Positions 1-52,880 of a stretch of DNA of 64,000 bases are shown here, piece after piece. A model generated the notes under the pieces. The model worked only from the letters and a program-made list of their open reading frames with translations. It did no database searches and was not told the origin of the DNA. Every line of letters starts with the position of its first letter. Position 1 is the stretch's first letter. The translations under genes and the position numbers were made by a program. The stretch comes from Hoplostethus atlanticus. Taxonomy: Eukaryota > Chordata > Actinopteri > Trachichthyiformes > Trachichthyidae. Location: positions 121,001 through 185,000 of the forward strand of contig JAXDDX010000121.1 in assembly GCA_034670405.1 (NCBI GenBank), in the 5' to 3' direction.

Positions 1-149
1 TTCTACGGTAGCCTCCAGGGTTACACCAAGTGTTCGTCTGTTAATCAAAATCGGTCCACTACCAATATGATGAAGGTGAGAATATGGTTTTACTCAACAG
101 CTTCAGGGTGCCTTAAGGAGCTGCTAACCCACCTGGAAGAATTTAGTAT

Positions 150-370
150 GGCTTTCAATGGAGAGTGTTAGTGTCCCGTGATGGTCTCAATGCTGTTTCA
201 GAGGCTTTTCCAGGATAACATTTCAGAGGAAACACTGCATTTTTTAAAATTTTCATCATGAAAATAGTCAGATATTCAATATTGGCACAAAATATCTGCA
301 GCGTCAGTCTAAAAATATTAGTTTTAGTCTTCAAAAAACCCACATCAATGAAACCCTTGTAGCTGCTATG
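150..370. repeat. repeat family C, copy 1 (reverse)
   Basis: GTGTCCCGTGATGGTCTCAA, TTCAGAGGCTTTTCCAGGAT and a 3' part with ATTCAATATTGGCAC match, inverted, the copies at 37205 and 50590. It fills the stretch before the first visible arhgap29 exon; nothing else was recognised there. Confidence 0.45.
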
Positions 371-431
371 GTCACCAGTGTCAAAACCGCCACTGCACCT
401 CATTATTTTCATTCCCTGGTTTCTTCTTCAG

Positions 432-1171
432 GATGCTTTTCACCAAGCGCTCACTAAGCGGCAGCCACTCATCCCACGGTAACCTGTCGCAGGTGTCCGT
501 GACCTCCGACCTCCTCGGTGCAGACGAGGTGGACAGTCCCATCCATGCTCGACCCCCCAAGATCGCAGAGAGGCGCTCCAACAGCAGCACCGACATCCAA
601 GGTAGACCATTGTGCTTCTTAGCCATTTAGCTGCTGCTCTTCTCCAGAGCGTCTTGGACATGTGACCCTTCTGTTACAGGACAGTCTCACTAAGGTGATT
701 CTACTTCAGGTGGGTTTACCCCCCCACTGCATCCCTGATTATAGGAGTAGGTTCCTAATATGACAGATTCTGATTGGATGCTCCTGCATTTTGGAGCCAA
801 TCCTCTAAGATGTTCCCATTGGATTACAAAGGGCTTTAAAACCAGGGATCATTGTGTATTAAGTGAGCATTAAATTGTACCTTTAACCATTAGCATCAAG
901 GAGATCAGCCTATACAGCAACATCAGACAACAGCTAATTTCCTGTTGTTGATTGTAGTTAAAACCCTTTTTTTTTTACGTATGCATGCAAGCTGGTATCC
1001 ACCCGGATCTCTCTAGGGGATCTTTGGCTAATCAGTGCATCAGTGGTTGATGGCTTGATAACCTTTGAGTCCATCCAGGTGAATTGATGGCCAGTCGTAG
1101 CCCAATAGGGGAAACAATACTAAAGGTTGATAGGTGCCAAGTGGCCGTTGCGCTCTGCAGGTTGATTAGAT

Positions 1172-1239
<68 letters not shown>

Positions 1240-3602
1240 GGGTGATAAAACGTTACATGTGTCACTGGCCATTTGATGAAAAAGTTAATCTCATGCCCTT
1301 CCATGTTGTAATCTTTCTCCTAGCACTTAGGATTCAGGGCCCATTTCGTCCGTGGGTCTCGGCTAGCCAAGGCGGCGGGATGTGCAGCGATTCAGAAAGC
1401 GCCGGTGGAAGCAGTGAGTCCCGATCCATGGACTCGCCCACCGCCAGCCCAGGTAAGGCCCCGGCACTGCAAAACTTCCCAAACGCTACCTCAGTTTTAC
1501 CTCAAGCTCGTCATTCAGTATCTCTGAAGGATCCTGTTCCTCCAAAGCTATTATCAACGTATCTTAATTTGGTTTCGCCTTGTTCAGTCTTTGATTTTCT
1601 AAGAGTAGGTGTCATAAATAGATCCACCCTTTTGTGATGATGCTACTGGCCTACTATCACTCAACATAGTGTTAGCATAGAGCACCGGAGCCAATGACAT
1701 GGGTGATTTTGTCTATGTTGTCATCACTCAACAGGTAAGTTAACAGGACAATCTGACAAAAACTTGGTGGATTCCTTTATGTGTCTTCACAGGCCATTAC
1801 TTTCAATTTACCTAGTACTATATTGCTGCTGTCATGGGGGAAACCTCTAAAACATCAGGTCAGTTAGCCTTATGTCATGGATAAAGCAGCCACACACTGA
1901 ATGTGATGGACAGGAGGGGCGTTCCTCGGCGCTGACTGTTTAAACTGGCTCGGAGGCCCGCCAACTTGATGTTCACCCAACGGTGTTGGCAGTTATATCC
2001 CAGAATCAAAGGGTTTAGCAACAGTTTGACAGCAGTGCCTTTCTGCTGTGCAGTATGTAACTGAGTCAGAGGCAACACACACACACACATATTTTCAAAT
2101 GGTGACATGGGAGTGAGTTGAGTTTCTGTGTTTGCCCTGTTGCTACGCTACAGTACCGCAGTGTCACAATGTTATTCTACAGAAGTACTTACAAGTCCTA
2201 AAACAAGATGTGGCAAGACGTCTCCGAACTCAGCAGGGGAAAACATTACTGAAATGTCAGGAGTGTCACTGTGTGTTACTACTACTCATCCTCTTCATCC
2301 CTATTGGGACACACGGCCTGCTCAGTCTATGTTGCTATGTTACTCTTTATTTTAGTGTTTACAGCTGACACTTCAGATTACGTCTTCCCTTTGTCATAAT
2401 TGCATTGTAATTTGACAGTTAAAATCATTCAGTTGCTACCAATAAATGTGTTATTGACCTGATTTGACTGAATGTTGACTTGAGATAAACAAGGTGTAGA
2501 GAGTGAGCCAGTACCCCATTCCCTTCCTTCTCGTGCTACAATTGTTTTTTCCACCGCAGGAACGCCCCAGGAACTTGAACTTGAACTTGTTCCTGGTCCC
2601 AAAAAAAGTTCCTGCTAGCAAAGTAGTACTTTTTGGGAACCATTGGGGTGGAGTTGCAGTACTGAACAACGCTGATTGGTCAATACAAGCTTCAACTTCG
2701 GCGTGTCTCGTTTCCAAAAACGTTTCTAATATCACGTTCATACTAAAGTAAAGACCAACAAAGATCAACACCAGAGTTGCTTGAACTTCCTCCATGTTTG
2801 CTGTTGTTGTGGGTCGTCGTACCTAAATGACATATGAAACCAAACAGTTGGTCTTTTTTCTCGTCACACTCCTCCAACTCCAAAAAGGTTCCCACTGAGA
2901 AGGTCCCTGCTCAAAAAAGTACCCAAACGGTTTCAGGTTCCTGCCGTGGAAAAACAACCAATTAGTTTCTTTATAATTTAGCATCTGTCACATTCTGTCT
3001 GTTTGATGCTGCCATTAGGTATTTAGTTCAGCGGTAAGATGGGGAATGACTCTGCTGTCCTTGCAGGGTGTTGTAGAAGGTTATCATTGCACCATTGTAA
3101 ATGTTTAAATGTATGAAAATAGCCTAAATATTAAATGGCTCCGTTTCCAGTTGTACTAAAGTACCTGTAAACCTCCAGCGTAGAGTTTATCCCTGATTAG
3201 CCTCGTTATTGGGCTCCTCAAGCAAAGCGCCAAGGTTGCTGGTGGAAATCATTGATCAGTGTATGGAGGTGTGAATCACCCTGCATCCCCTACTGGCACT
3301 CACAACAGATCTGAAAGTTGACCACGCCTTTTCAGTTGGCGTACTTAAATTCAGAAATTTCCCTCAGTCCAGAGCTCAGTTCTCGTCATTCACACCAATG
3401 TAATGGAGGCCGAAGGAGATTGAAAAGAGCAGAATTCAACAGCATTCACTTTCTGTGACTGTGGAGATGAGGACTCACTGGTGTGTCCTGTCTTCCTGTG
3501 TAGGAGACTTCAAGAGGAGATTACCCAGAACTCCCTCCACCGGTACCATGTCGTCTGCTGACGACCTGGACGAGAGAGAGCCTCCCTCCCCCTCTGATAA
3601 TG
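432..3602 (+). CDS. arhgap29: arhgap29 exons before the C1 domain (serine-rich linker)
   Basis: Exons 432-601, 1324-1452 and 3504-3602 encode a serine- and proline-rich stretch with pieces such as RSLSGSHSSHGNLSQ, MCSDSESAGGSSESRSMD and RTPSTGTMSSADDLDERE. This lies between the F-BAR-like region (outside the window) and the C1 domain. It has no fold I recognise and looks like a phosphorylatable linker. The start of the second exon (1324) was chosen because it keeps phase with the upstream exon. A closer AG at 1330 gives the wrong frame, and one at 1337 leads into a stop. Confidence 0.8.
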
Positions 3603-6600
3603 GTGAGTCACACAAACCATATATTTCATTTTTTTGTACCGTATCGTATTCATATAGTTTCATACCGTACATTTTCATTCATGTCTCCTTTGTCTCAGTA
3701 AGTACGACTGCTGCAGCGAATGTTTTTCATACTGCTCATTCATGCATTTCCGTACTTGCCTCCTCTCTTGCTTTCTTTCTTGTTTTCTTACGTGTCTTGC
3801 TTTCCCCTCTTGTTTTCTCTCTCCAGGTTTAAGTGAGATGGTAATAGAGACAGCCAGCTCCCCGGGGCCCTTCAGAAACACCCAAATGTCCAAGGCAGCT
3901 CAAACCCACAAGCTGAGGAAGCTTCGAGCGCCCTCCAAGTGCCGCGAATGCGACAGCCTGGTGGTGTTTCATGGGGCCGAGTGTGAGGAGGTGAGATTGG
4001 TTTCATTTTTTTAATAGTAACGAATAAAAAAACCTTTTAACCTTCACAGAGAACTGGGTCAATGTAGTGGGTCTACAGCACTACAGAGTGTTACATATTC
4101 AAGATGAATGTTTTACAATGCCTTTTTAATCACTCATGGTCAGCAAAAATCAAACAAAAACAAAACCGAAAGACCCCCTCCCTCCTCTCAAAAAAAATGT
4201 GAATACGTGTAAAACTTGAAACTGGCCGTAAGCCCTCCTCAGAGACCAAACCCACCAGTTGGTCTCAGTCAGGGGCATGGGCAATGGAAACTAAAGACCT
4301 TTTGTTCATCTTCTGAGGAATTGGTCCAAACCCAACTATCGCCCCAGTGTTCTTTCCCCTTCTGCTTACATTAGATCCAGTTTCATTCCATATTTATTAG
4401 CCACACCGAACAAGACAATGGCAAAAAAAGCTAGTCAGCTGAAAGGTTAGTTTGTGGTTTTTCAGCTAGGTTATGTAACACTGGTGGACACATTGACAAG
4501 CGTGCAACCAGCGTAAAAGAATGTAACTCTCCTGTGTATTGGAATCAGCCCAAGGAATGCATTACAACGATCAGTTCCCAGACTTGAAGCCTTCAGAAAC
4601 TGTCCTGGTTGTCCTTACTGGATTTGATTAAAAGGGGGAATCCAATCTAAACACAAAGTAAATTTAAAGAGTCTTCAAGTGATAGTTTGAATGGATTTAA
4701 TAAGAGAATTATTGAGACGTTACTTTTGCTGCTGCAATGACCCAATTTCACCCATGGGATCAATTAAGTTTCATCTCTTACCCAATATGGACATTTCAGC
4801 AGCTTGTTGAAACCTTTTAATGACTGTGATTTCAATGTGTCTCTGCAGTGTTCATTGGCCTGCCATAAGAAGTGTCTGGAGACGCTGGCCATCCAGTGTG
4901 GCCATAAGAAGCTCCACGGCAGGCTTCATCTCTTTGGCATCGATTTCACCCAGGCAGCTAAGAACAGTCCGGACAGCATCCCCTTCATCATAAGGAAGTG
5001 TACATCTGAGATTGAGAACCGAGCGCTCAACATTAAGGTATTTTCACAGTCAGATTTTAAAGGTGCTACACATGTCATATTTAAACATCAATATATCATT
5101 GTCAAACTGATTGTGATACCTTGGTATAATTACTGTAAACAAATGAGACCATGGTGGAGACGATTGGTAGCCTCCAGCTCACAACAGTGGTATTGTTAGT
5201 GCTAGCGTTTCTCAAAATTCAAGTCCACAATTCCCATAAACCCTGTTGCAAAGACAATGTTGCTTCCTGTCTCCCCTCCCCCTCCCTTTACCGAAGAGGA
5301 TTAACATGTTGAAAGTCTCCTCCCGTGCCATAAAGCAAGGCTGGTCAATGCTCTTTTTTTTTTATATATATATTTTTTATTGAGGGATCATTAAAGTTAT
5401 TAAATGAAATGTTCTCTTATTTTCCCATGTCAACTGCTCTTTGTTTCTGTGCTGTGAAGGGTATCTACCGTGTGAACGGAGCCAAATCCCGGGTGGAGAA
5501 GTTGTGCCAGGCGTTTGAGAACGGCAAGGACTTGGTGGAGCTCTCCGACCTTTACCCGCACGACATTAGCAATGTGCTCAAACTCTACCTGAGACAGGTG
5601 GGCTTCTTTTGCAGTAATATCGCCTCAAAAAAGGAAGAGATGTGCAGTTAAGCCTTCAAAGCATTTTAAAATGTACAGATAGCTGATAAGTGGAGTAGAC
5701 AAGATCTGCCTGACACAGGCTGTGATTTGATGCCACTTTGCTCTCATTTGCTTGAAGCAGATGCAAATGGTATTTGCAGATACGAGCCACATTTTCACAA
5801 TAGAACAAGTAAGCTAGCTAATGAAAGATACAACAGAAACGTCCAATGAAGAGGTAATTTATCACCATGCACAATAATACTGTCGTTTGCTTTTTTTGCA
5901 CCGTCCTCCATGGAGCTTGTTTCCTAAACAGAGTACGGTACAGAAAGTGAAATAAATCTCAGAGCCTGGCGAAGTAATCGTTGGTATTGATGAACAACCC
6001 TATAAAACACTGGCAGATATATAATGGCCATGTTGTGTTGTGGGCAGTAGAAACCTTACTTATTGCACATTAAAAAAAGAAAATAGCCAATAAGGCGACC
6101 CAAACAAGGACATGAGATAGTTAAAGTGTACTCTGCTCTGCAAGACTCAAACTAGCACAATAATATTTATTTCTCCTTGTTTATTGTGGGTACATACCCC
6201 CCACCTCTCCTCCCCCCAACTGTTTATTTCTTCCTTTCTAATCCCATTCCACTTGTCTATTTGTCTTCATATTTTGGTTGTCCCAGTTTATTTTTAACTT
6301 TGATTTATTTATTTTTTTCCCCTTTTTTTTGGCAGCTTCCAGAGCCCCTCATCATGTTCCGTTACTATAACGACTTCATTGGTTTGGCCAAGCAAAGCCA
6401 GAGCATCATCGTGGAGGAGGTGGAAGCGTCGCGGCTCAGTCCCACCCCAGTGACCCCGGCCCAGGTCAGCGTCGAGCTCAACCGAGTCCTCTTCAAGATC
6501 AAGGACCTGCTGAGGCAGCTGCCCCTGGCTCAATACAAGACCTTGCAGTTCCTCATAGAGCATCTGCACAGGTAGGTGCTGCAGGCAACAAAAACATTCT

Positions 6601-9528
6601 CACCAGCACATAGCAGTATGGCTGGGAAAACATGAAGCCATAATTGTGTGATATGCTCATACAACATAAATGATCTTCTCAATGTCCCACACATTTTACA
6701 TTCTTTCAGCAATGGGAAAATTTGACCCACTGCTAGACCCACTGTTTATTTCCACCCCACCAAAGAAGAAAACAGGAAACCGAGGATAGATCTTTTTAGT
6801 CCATATAATATAAAGTATCCAAATAGACCCACTGGACATTGGTTCCGAAAACATAACAGATTGTGACAGACAATAGAATAAAATACAATGGCAGGACACA
6901 ACACCTTATTTTTAGTGTGTGGTTGACATGTGGTGATTTACAGTTGGACTACATAATCAAAAGTGAAAATGTCTAATCTTTACTTCTTGGCAACCTTCAC
7001 AGGTCCCTTCTGTCTGACTTGAATTCTTTCCCTCCCCTCCCCCCAGGGTGACGGAGCAATCAGAAGAGAATAAGATGACGGCCAGCAACCTGGGAATCAT
7101 CTTCGGCCCAACGCTGATCAAACCGAGGCAGACGGACGCTGAGGTTTCCCTCTCCTCTCTGGTGGATTACCCCTACCAGGCCCTCATCGTGGAGCTCCTG
7201 ATCACACACTACCAGATGGTCTTCGACACCCCCCTCAGCCCCCTGGCCGGCACCTCGCCCACCGGGGAGGACGCCCACCCCCACCCCGACGCTTGTCTGA
7301 CAGCTCATGAGAAGGAGCAGCAACTGAGCAGGCACTCAAAGTCCCTGGGAGACATCAAGGAGGTGAGGCGAGAGACACAACAGAAAATGGGATATTTTCT
7401 AGGAACACAGTACGACAGTAATGCATTCAGAGTTCAGACTCATAGCATGAGGTTGATAATGGCAGATGTATAGGTTAGAGATTCCACGCTGAAAGTTATG
7501 TTGTCTTATTTTATGTGTAGCATTCTTAAACATCAATATATCATTGCTAAATGAATTGTGATGCCTTGGTATAGTTACATAAACAGATGAGACCATGGTG
7601 GAGATGTTTGGTAGCCTCTATCTCACACCAGTGGATCCTTGCTTCTTCAGTCTAAGGTTTTCTCTTTGGCTTTACTGAAGAAGATGAACATGTTGGAAGT
7701 GATTTTTCCATGGGCCCATCACTCCTTCCACCATCCCCAATTGTGAGAAACTCTGAAAGCTTTATCTCAGTTTGCTCTGGAAGAACAGCGCCCTCTTCCT
7801 GTTTTGTGCCGTAAAGCAATCCAGCGGATTTCCTTCCAAATCTGACCTTGTGGCACATACAATGATTTATTGATGTTAAAATGCCATACGTAGCACGTTT
7901 TAAAAGCTTGTCCATTGCATCAGTTTGATAACCGCAATATAGGACTGTCTTTCTGACTGTTTGTTTGTTGTCTGTCCTTATCTATGTTCTGTCTTACCAT
8001 CACAGCAGAGCTCTAAGGTGTATAAGAGGCATTCCTCCATAATCCCTTCTTCCCACTTATTGGCTGAGGTCCAGGAGACCATGCCATGCCTTGATGGGAG
8101 AGACTTTGAACCTGGTCAGTATTGTTACGAAGGTAGATACCCAGTAGATAGCACCGTAATTATCCACCTATATAACTCATAATCCAGAAGAACAGTTCTG
8201 GCCAAGATTATTGCCTCCCTTGCATTTTGTGCAGATATTGTACAATATCTTCTGAAATAAAAATCTTTTATGCTTTCAAATTTGAAAAGCGCCATGAGCT
8301 TCAATATTGGCAGCCTTTATAACAATTCAAACCACCTGCCACAAGATCAGCACGGCCTCCACAAAATAAAAGATATTATTAGCATTGAACTTGGTATGTT
8401 ACCGTCCACCAAGTGACAGTACCCCAGCTTCTATTGCCATTGGCATTTATTTGGTAACATTCATGCACATTGACTTCCATACATCATGTTACCTGGCAGA
8501 TTCATGTCTAATCTTTGTTCATGTCTCTGTTTTAAGCTGAGGATGTGGATTCAGAGACCTTCGATGGGGGTTTGTCATCGAGTGTCCCTGACGTCCAGAG
8601 GTCTGGTGAGAGAGGCCTCAGTCGTTCTCATCACATCACCATCACCAGGGTCCAACTCCGACACCCTCGAAACAAACTCTCCTCCCGGCCGGTCAGCATG
8701 CCCGGCGAACAGCTCCTCAATCATGGCCACGTAGACGAGAACAACGCCCGAAACAGCACCGAACAAGACGACGCGAAAGGGAGCGGTTGTGACTGGTCTA
8801 TTGAAGAGGTGTGCGAAACCGAGAAAACAAAGTCGCGAGTGAGCACACATTACCGGAGTACGTTCATCGACACCCAGACGTTACGCAGGACTTGGGACAA
8901 ACAGTACAAGCACTATGACGTTGCCTCTAGGACTGCCAAGATCATGGCCAGTTCTTCAACAGAGAGTACAGCAGGGGACGCCGGCAACTTATCAGCATCT
9001 GTGCCGGCGCCCACATCAGCCTACTCCCTTGGAAGTACTGGGAGCACGGGTAGCACCATCTACCCCAATAGACCTTACACCATCTCGGTGCGACCCAACA
9101 GGACTTTAAGAAGGGAAGACAATGTGGGCGAGCACAGCCCTGTTGCAACGGCTTTCAGGGCTCCCAGGACTCTGCAGCCTCCCCCGGGAACCTTCTACAA
9201 GCCCCCTTCAGGGAGAAAAGCCAAAGTGCTGGAGAACTGTGTGTTGGCTAACAGTGCTGAAGAAGAGGACGAGGAGGAGGATGACGAGGAGGAAGAGGAG
9301 GAAGAGGAGGAGGACGAGGAGGAGCTGGGGATTGAGATTGAGGTGTCTGTGGATGAGCCTCTTGAGGAGGACATAGAGGCTGAACAGGCGGCCATGTCTG
9401 TCTCCATGCCCCAGTCCCTCAGCTCCAGCCCAGAGGAGCTTGGCCAAAACCAGGCCAAACCAGTGTACCAGAGACTAAGGCCCAGGCGACTCCAAGAGGT
9501 GGAGCATCGAGAGGCTCATTTTGTGTGA
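432..9528 (+). CDS. arhgap29: arhgap29, Rho GTPase-activating protein 29 (3' part; 5' exons lie left of the window)
   Basis: Ten coding exons are seen: 432-601, 1324-1452, 3504-3602, 3827-3990, 4849-5037, 5460-5597, 6336-6571, 7047-7362, 8006-8114 and 8537-9528 (stop TGA 9526-9528). Every junction has AG before and GT after, and phases join without a break. From family knowledge, ARHGAP29 (PARG1) turns off RhoA at the membrane and cytoskeleton downstream of Rap1, Radil and Rasip1. The C1 and GAP segments read much closer to ARHGAP29 than to its relative ARHGAP45 (for example CTSEIENRALNIK and AKQSQS after the GAP core). The N-terminal F-BAR-like region is not in the window. The neighbour downstream on the same strand is abca4, as I recall for the human locus. 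Introns 1453-3503 and 3991-4848 hold repeats described separately. Introns 5598-6335, 6572-7046 and 8115-8536 show nothing I recognise. Confidence 0.95.
1173..1236. repeat. (GT)n microsatellite, 32 units
   Basis: Perfect GT run in the arhgap29 intron, about 90 bases before exon 1324. Confidence 0.95.
1640..1745. repeat. repeat family B, copy 1
   Basis: Contains CTACTATCACTCAACATAGT, GTTAGCATAGAGCACCGGAG and GGGTGATTTTG. The same words recur near 20700, 27100, 55420 and 55860. Confidence 0.5.
2541..2958. mobile_element. Harbinger-like MITE in an arhgap29 intron
   Basis: About 415 bases bounded by inverted ends: GTTTTTTCCACCGCAGGAAC at 2544-2563, and near 2937-2958 GTTCCTGCCGTGGAAAAAC, which is its near-complement. 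The inside has no coding sequence but repeats the motifs GGAAC and GTTCC. Ends of this type are common in fish non-autonomous PIF/Harbinger elements, as I recall. The class is inferred; the inverted ends are seen. Confidence 0.65.
3827..5037 (+). CDS. arhgap29: arhgap29 C1 (diacylglycerol/phorbol-type zinc finger) exons
   Basis: Exons 3827-3990 and 4849-5037. The first ends in THKLRKL, CRECDS and GAECEE; the second begins CSLACHKKCLETL and continues AIQCGHKKL. Together these give the His/Cys zinc-ligand pattern of a C1 domain, with the intron inside the second CxxC pair (codons for E and C). The second exon continues with GRLHLFGIDFTQAAKNS, the usual start of the adjoining RhoGAP domain. A copy of a TIR-bearing repeat begins about 20 bases past the 5037 donor. 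Confidence 0.93.
5057..5345. mobile_element. TIR repeat family A, copy 1 (3' truncated)
   Basis: Starts AGGTGCTACACATG and continues AAACATCAATATATCATTG and GAGACCATGGTGGAGA, as in the other family A copies. Its far end decays into a T-rich run, so the second terminal repeat is missing. It lies just inside the intron after the arhgap29 C1 exon. Confidence 0.6.
5460..7362 (+). CDS. arhgap29: arhgap29 RhoGAP catalytic domain exons
   Basis: Exons 5460-5597, 6336-6571 and 7047-7362. GIYRVNG at the start of the first carries the arginine that family knowledge names as the catalytic arginine finger inserted into the GTPase site. KSRVEKLCQAFENGKDL and HDISNVLKLYLRQLPEPL follow, and NKMTASNLGIIFGPTL in the third exon holds the conserved Lys and Asn that stabilise the finger. 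The third exon goes on past the domain into a proline-rich tail (PLSPLAGTSPTGEDAHPHP). All key residues are present, so the GAP should be active. Confidence 0.95.
7522..7907. mobile_element. TIR repeat family A, copy 2 (both ends present)
   Basis: Left end ATTCTTAAACATCAATATAT; right end TTTATTGATGTTAAAATGCC followed by ACGTAGCACGTTTT. These ends are mutual inverted repeats. The middle contains GAAGAACAGCGCCCTCTTCC and GTAAAGCAATCCAGC, shared with copy 6. It is non-coding, with no transposase. Confidence 0.65.
8006..9528 (+). CDS. arhgap29: arhgap29 C-terminal exons with acidic tract and PDZ-binding end
   Basis: Exon 8006-8114 (or 8009, a CAG repeat at the acceptor) and the long last exon 8537-9528. 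The last exon encodes a Ser/Thr-rich tail, then an almost pure Glu/Asp run (about 9259-9330) followed by ELGIEIEVSVDEPLEED. The protein ends HREAHFV. A hydrophobic C-terminus fits the PDZ ligand by which PARG1 is known to bind the phosphatase PTPN13. The acidic tract is coded by GAG/GAA/GAC repeats and could vary in length between individuals. Confidence 0.9.
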
Positions 9529-12300
9529 TCCTCTGACACCCATAGGTAACCATTGAGAGTCAATGGCCATCAGAGAGCTCCAATGTGAATATGTGCCATA
9601 TTGTATTAGAGAATATTTGCATGGACTTTGCAAAGAAAATTACCTGTGGAAGTGTTCTATATTAATATATTACCTGTTATCTCGATGGACGTCCCATGAT
9701 TTTGGGCACTGGGTGGTAAGAAATAATGTATCATTGGTCCTAAAACAAAAAACAGGATGCACTTATAATGCTGTATTTTTTAAGTTGCTTCACCTCATTA
9801 TCAAACCAATATTTCATTTACCAATCACTTTCTCAATACTCACTGGCACCAGGTCAGAATATTTATAATTATTTTTTAAGCTGTGCAATTACATTTTATT
9901 AGAATATTTTGCATAAAGGTCTTACGTGCTCACTATGTATGTATGTTTATATACCAAAAATACTATGATTTCAGCTGTTACACCAGTGTATATAGCCACT
10001 ACATTGAAAAAGAGTTTGGTGCACTTACTTGGCTTCCACAAATCTTTTCTGAATTGCATGTTTCTGCCTACTGTAAGTCAGAATATTGTAAACGGTGTTA
10101 TGTTTAGGTTATATTTCATTTCAATAACGTGTATAAAGCAATATAATCTCTTTTGTTACATGCTATACTTGGTATCATGATTGACATTTGGTAATGTTAC
10201 AAAGCACCACTTGCAGAGGGTATACATCCACTTGTTTTTATACTGTTGAACTCATTGGTGTCAACTTAAACTGAAAAGCTTTTAGAAATGCCATTGGATT
10301 CTGTTATGGCGATATCTTTCTTGTTTTAATGAGGATATAACCTATAAATGTCTTGATAGCCAAAGCAGTTTTTTTTCTCTTTTTACAACTGTAGTAGTTT
10401 TCTTAATAACCATAATCTTACATGTTCATTTTACGTGGTAAATGGTGTAAGTGCATCATTTATTTAAATGGTATGTTTTTCATGGTAATCTGCAAGGTTG
10501 ACAGAATGTGTAATTGTATTACGTTCAGTGTACAAAATAGGTACATGAAAACAAACACCTTTTTGTAACTTATTAAAAAATATCTTCCAACAATACGTTT
10601 TGTTTTTCCTGCAGAATTCTAAATTTGCAACTCTTCAATCTAATACGATTTCCCATATTTATATTAGAAATTATGCAATATTGACTTTATTATGTCATGT
10701 ATTTACCAAAACCAAGTCGTATGATAGTTTTATAAATGGGGATACTAGACCATGTCAGGTAGTAATTAAAGCCCTGCATCAGTGAAATCCAGTGTGCACT
10801 CATACACCAGGCAGTACGGTAGAAGTCACACAAGCATGACCAGCTCAAGATTGATGCACGGTACATTCACATACTAGGAAGTAGCTCAGTGATTTCCTGT
10901 ACTGTAGTGGCTAAGTCAACGCTTGAATTAAATATTTTGTTCCGCAATTCTTAGTTCCAACAACACTGCACTACTGCAACACTATGGTATGAACAGGTGG
11001 ACTTTTTAAACTCAACATAGTTTCACACACTCCAGTCATGCAGAAGCCCCCCACCCCCCACCCCTCTACCTGAGCACCTATAAAGCGCTAACACACTTGC
11101 ATATTTTAGGCCTGCTGGTTAGGTCATGTAGGTCTGGATGAGAGGAGTTAGCGCTCTCCCAGCACTGAGAAAGAAGATTAAATCAATCTGCTTAACTATT
11201 CACAAGGTCTGGGAAACGAGCTGTGTTAGCAACCCCAAGGAACAATATTTGGTGTTATGCTGTATTCATTAGGTGTAGTCCACGGTGTAAGTGTTCCTCT
11301 GAGGTAAGTGATATGTTGTACTAACCTATGGTCATGTTTTGTCATTTATTCATAGATAATGTAAGCAAATGGTGATGTGGTTGTGATACTATTGCATAAT
11401 GCCTGTACTGCCTGTGAACTACAGAGGAAATACCAGGTGTACACAGGATTGTGCTCCTTGGTTGTGAAATGAACCTAGACAATACAAAGTGTATATTTAT
11501 AGACGGTGGAAAGTTGAGTCTTTGTGCGGAATAGTCACCGTCTGACCATGTGAAGCGTCTTGAGCTTATTAACCCCACTACAGTGCTATTACTAGCCTTG
11601 ACCTGGAGCACTCAATGAATGTACAGCTTTACTATGTAGACAGCAGCATAATGTCAATTAAAATTACAACTGAATTATCTTTGAAATGGATGGGAATTTG
11701 TGTAGAAACTATTATTTAAAGGTGTTTCTTTTCTGTTGAGTTTCTGTATAAAATAAACATTGTACTTTGAGCAGTAGCAAAACAGGACCCTACTTGTCAA
11801 CCATATTCAATTTTTTTGTAATTGCACATTAGTCCTAAGTATTTTTAATATGGACAATATTTTACTGATATTTTAACACTGGATTGAAAGCACTCTGAAA
11901 GCACTCTGCTCTCTGTAAATATCACATTCCTTAATGATATTACAGGAAAATCAGATATGAAGCGTCACACAAGGACATGTTAAAGTATGATTGTTTTTAC
12001 TGTATCACAGTAGTTCTACAGTTAAAAATGCAGCAAATGATAACCTCCAGCATCATTTGTTATATGAAAGTGATTGGTACTTGTAACTGTTGTAACACAC
12101 TCCTGAACAAGTACTTGGGGACAGCAGCATACTTAACAGTAAACACAACATGCTAATATTAACGTTGACATTGTGAGATGGTATTATTATTATTTATTAT
12201 TATTAAGGTGGTTTTATTTTGCTCGTAAGATAGTTGTGGGCTGGTTGAATACAGGTCTGTGGGCTGGTGGCGACCCCTGCGGGGGTGAAAAGGAGGAGTC
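9529..12300 (+). other. arhgap29 3' UTR and spacer to abca4
   Basis: AT-rich DNA without a credible open frame. The arhgap29 3' UTR probably runs through most of it. An AATAAA at 11752-11757 is the best poly(A) signal candidate, giving a UTR of about 2.2 kb, but earlier weak sites are possible. From that signal to the abca4 ATG is only about 540 bases. I see no TATA box or CpG-rich block that would place the abca4 start site. Confidence 0.45.

Positions 12301-52880
<40,580 letters not shown>

Noticed and set aside
9195..9458. Antisense poly-serine frame over the arhgap29 last exon
   Set aside because: It is the complement of the Glu/Asp codon run; the sense strand is clearly coding.
11760..12300. 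Photoreceptor homeodomain (CRX-like) sites before abca4
   Set aside because: Only loose ATTA-type matches, expected by chance in AT-rich DNA.
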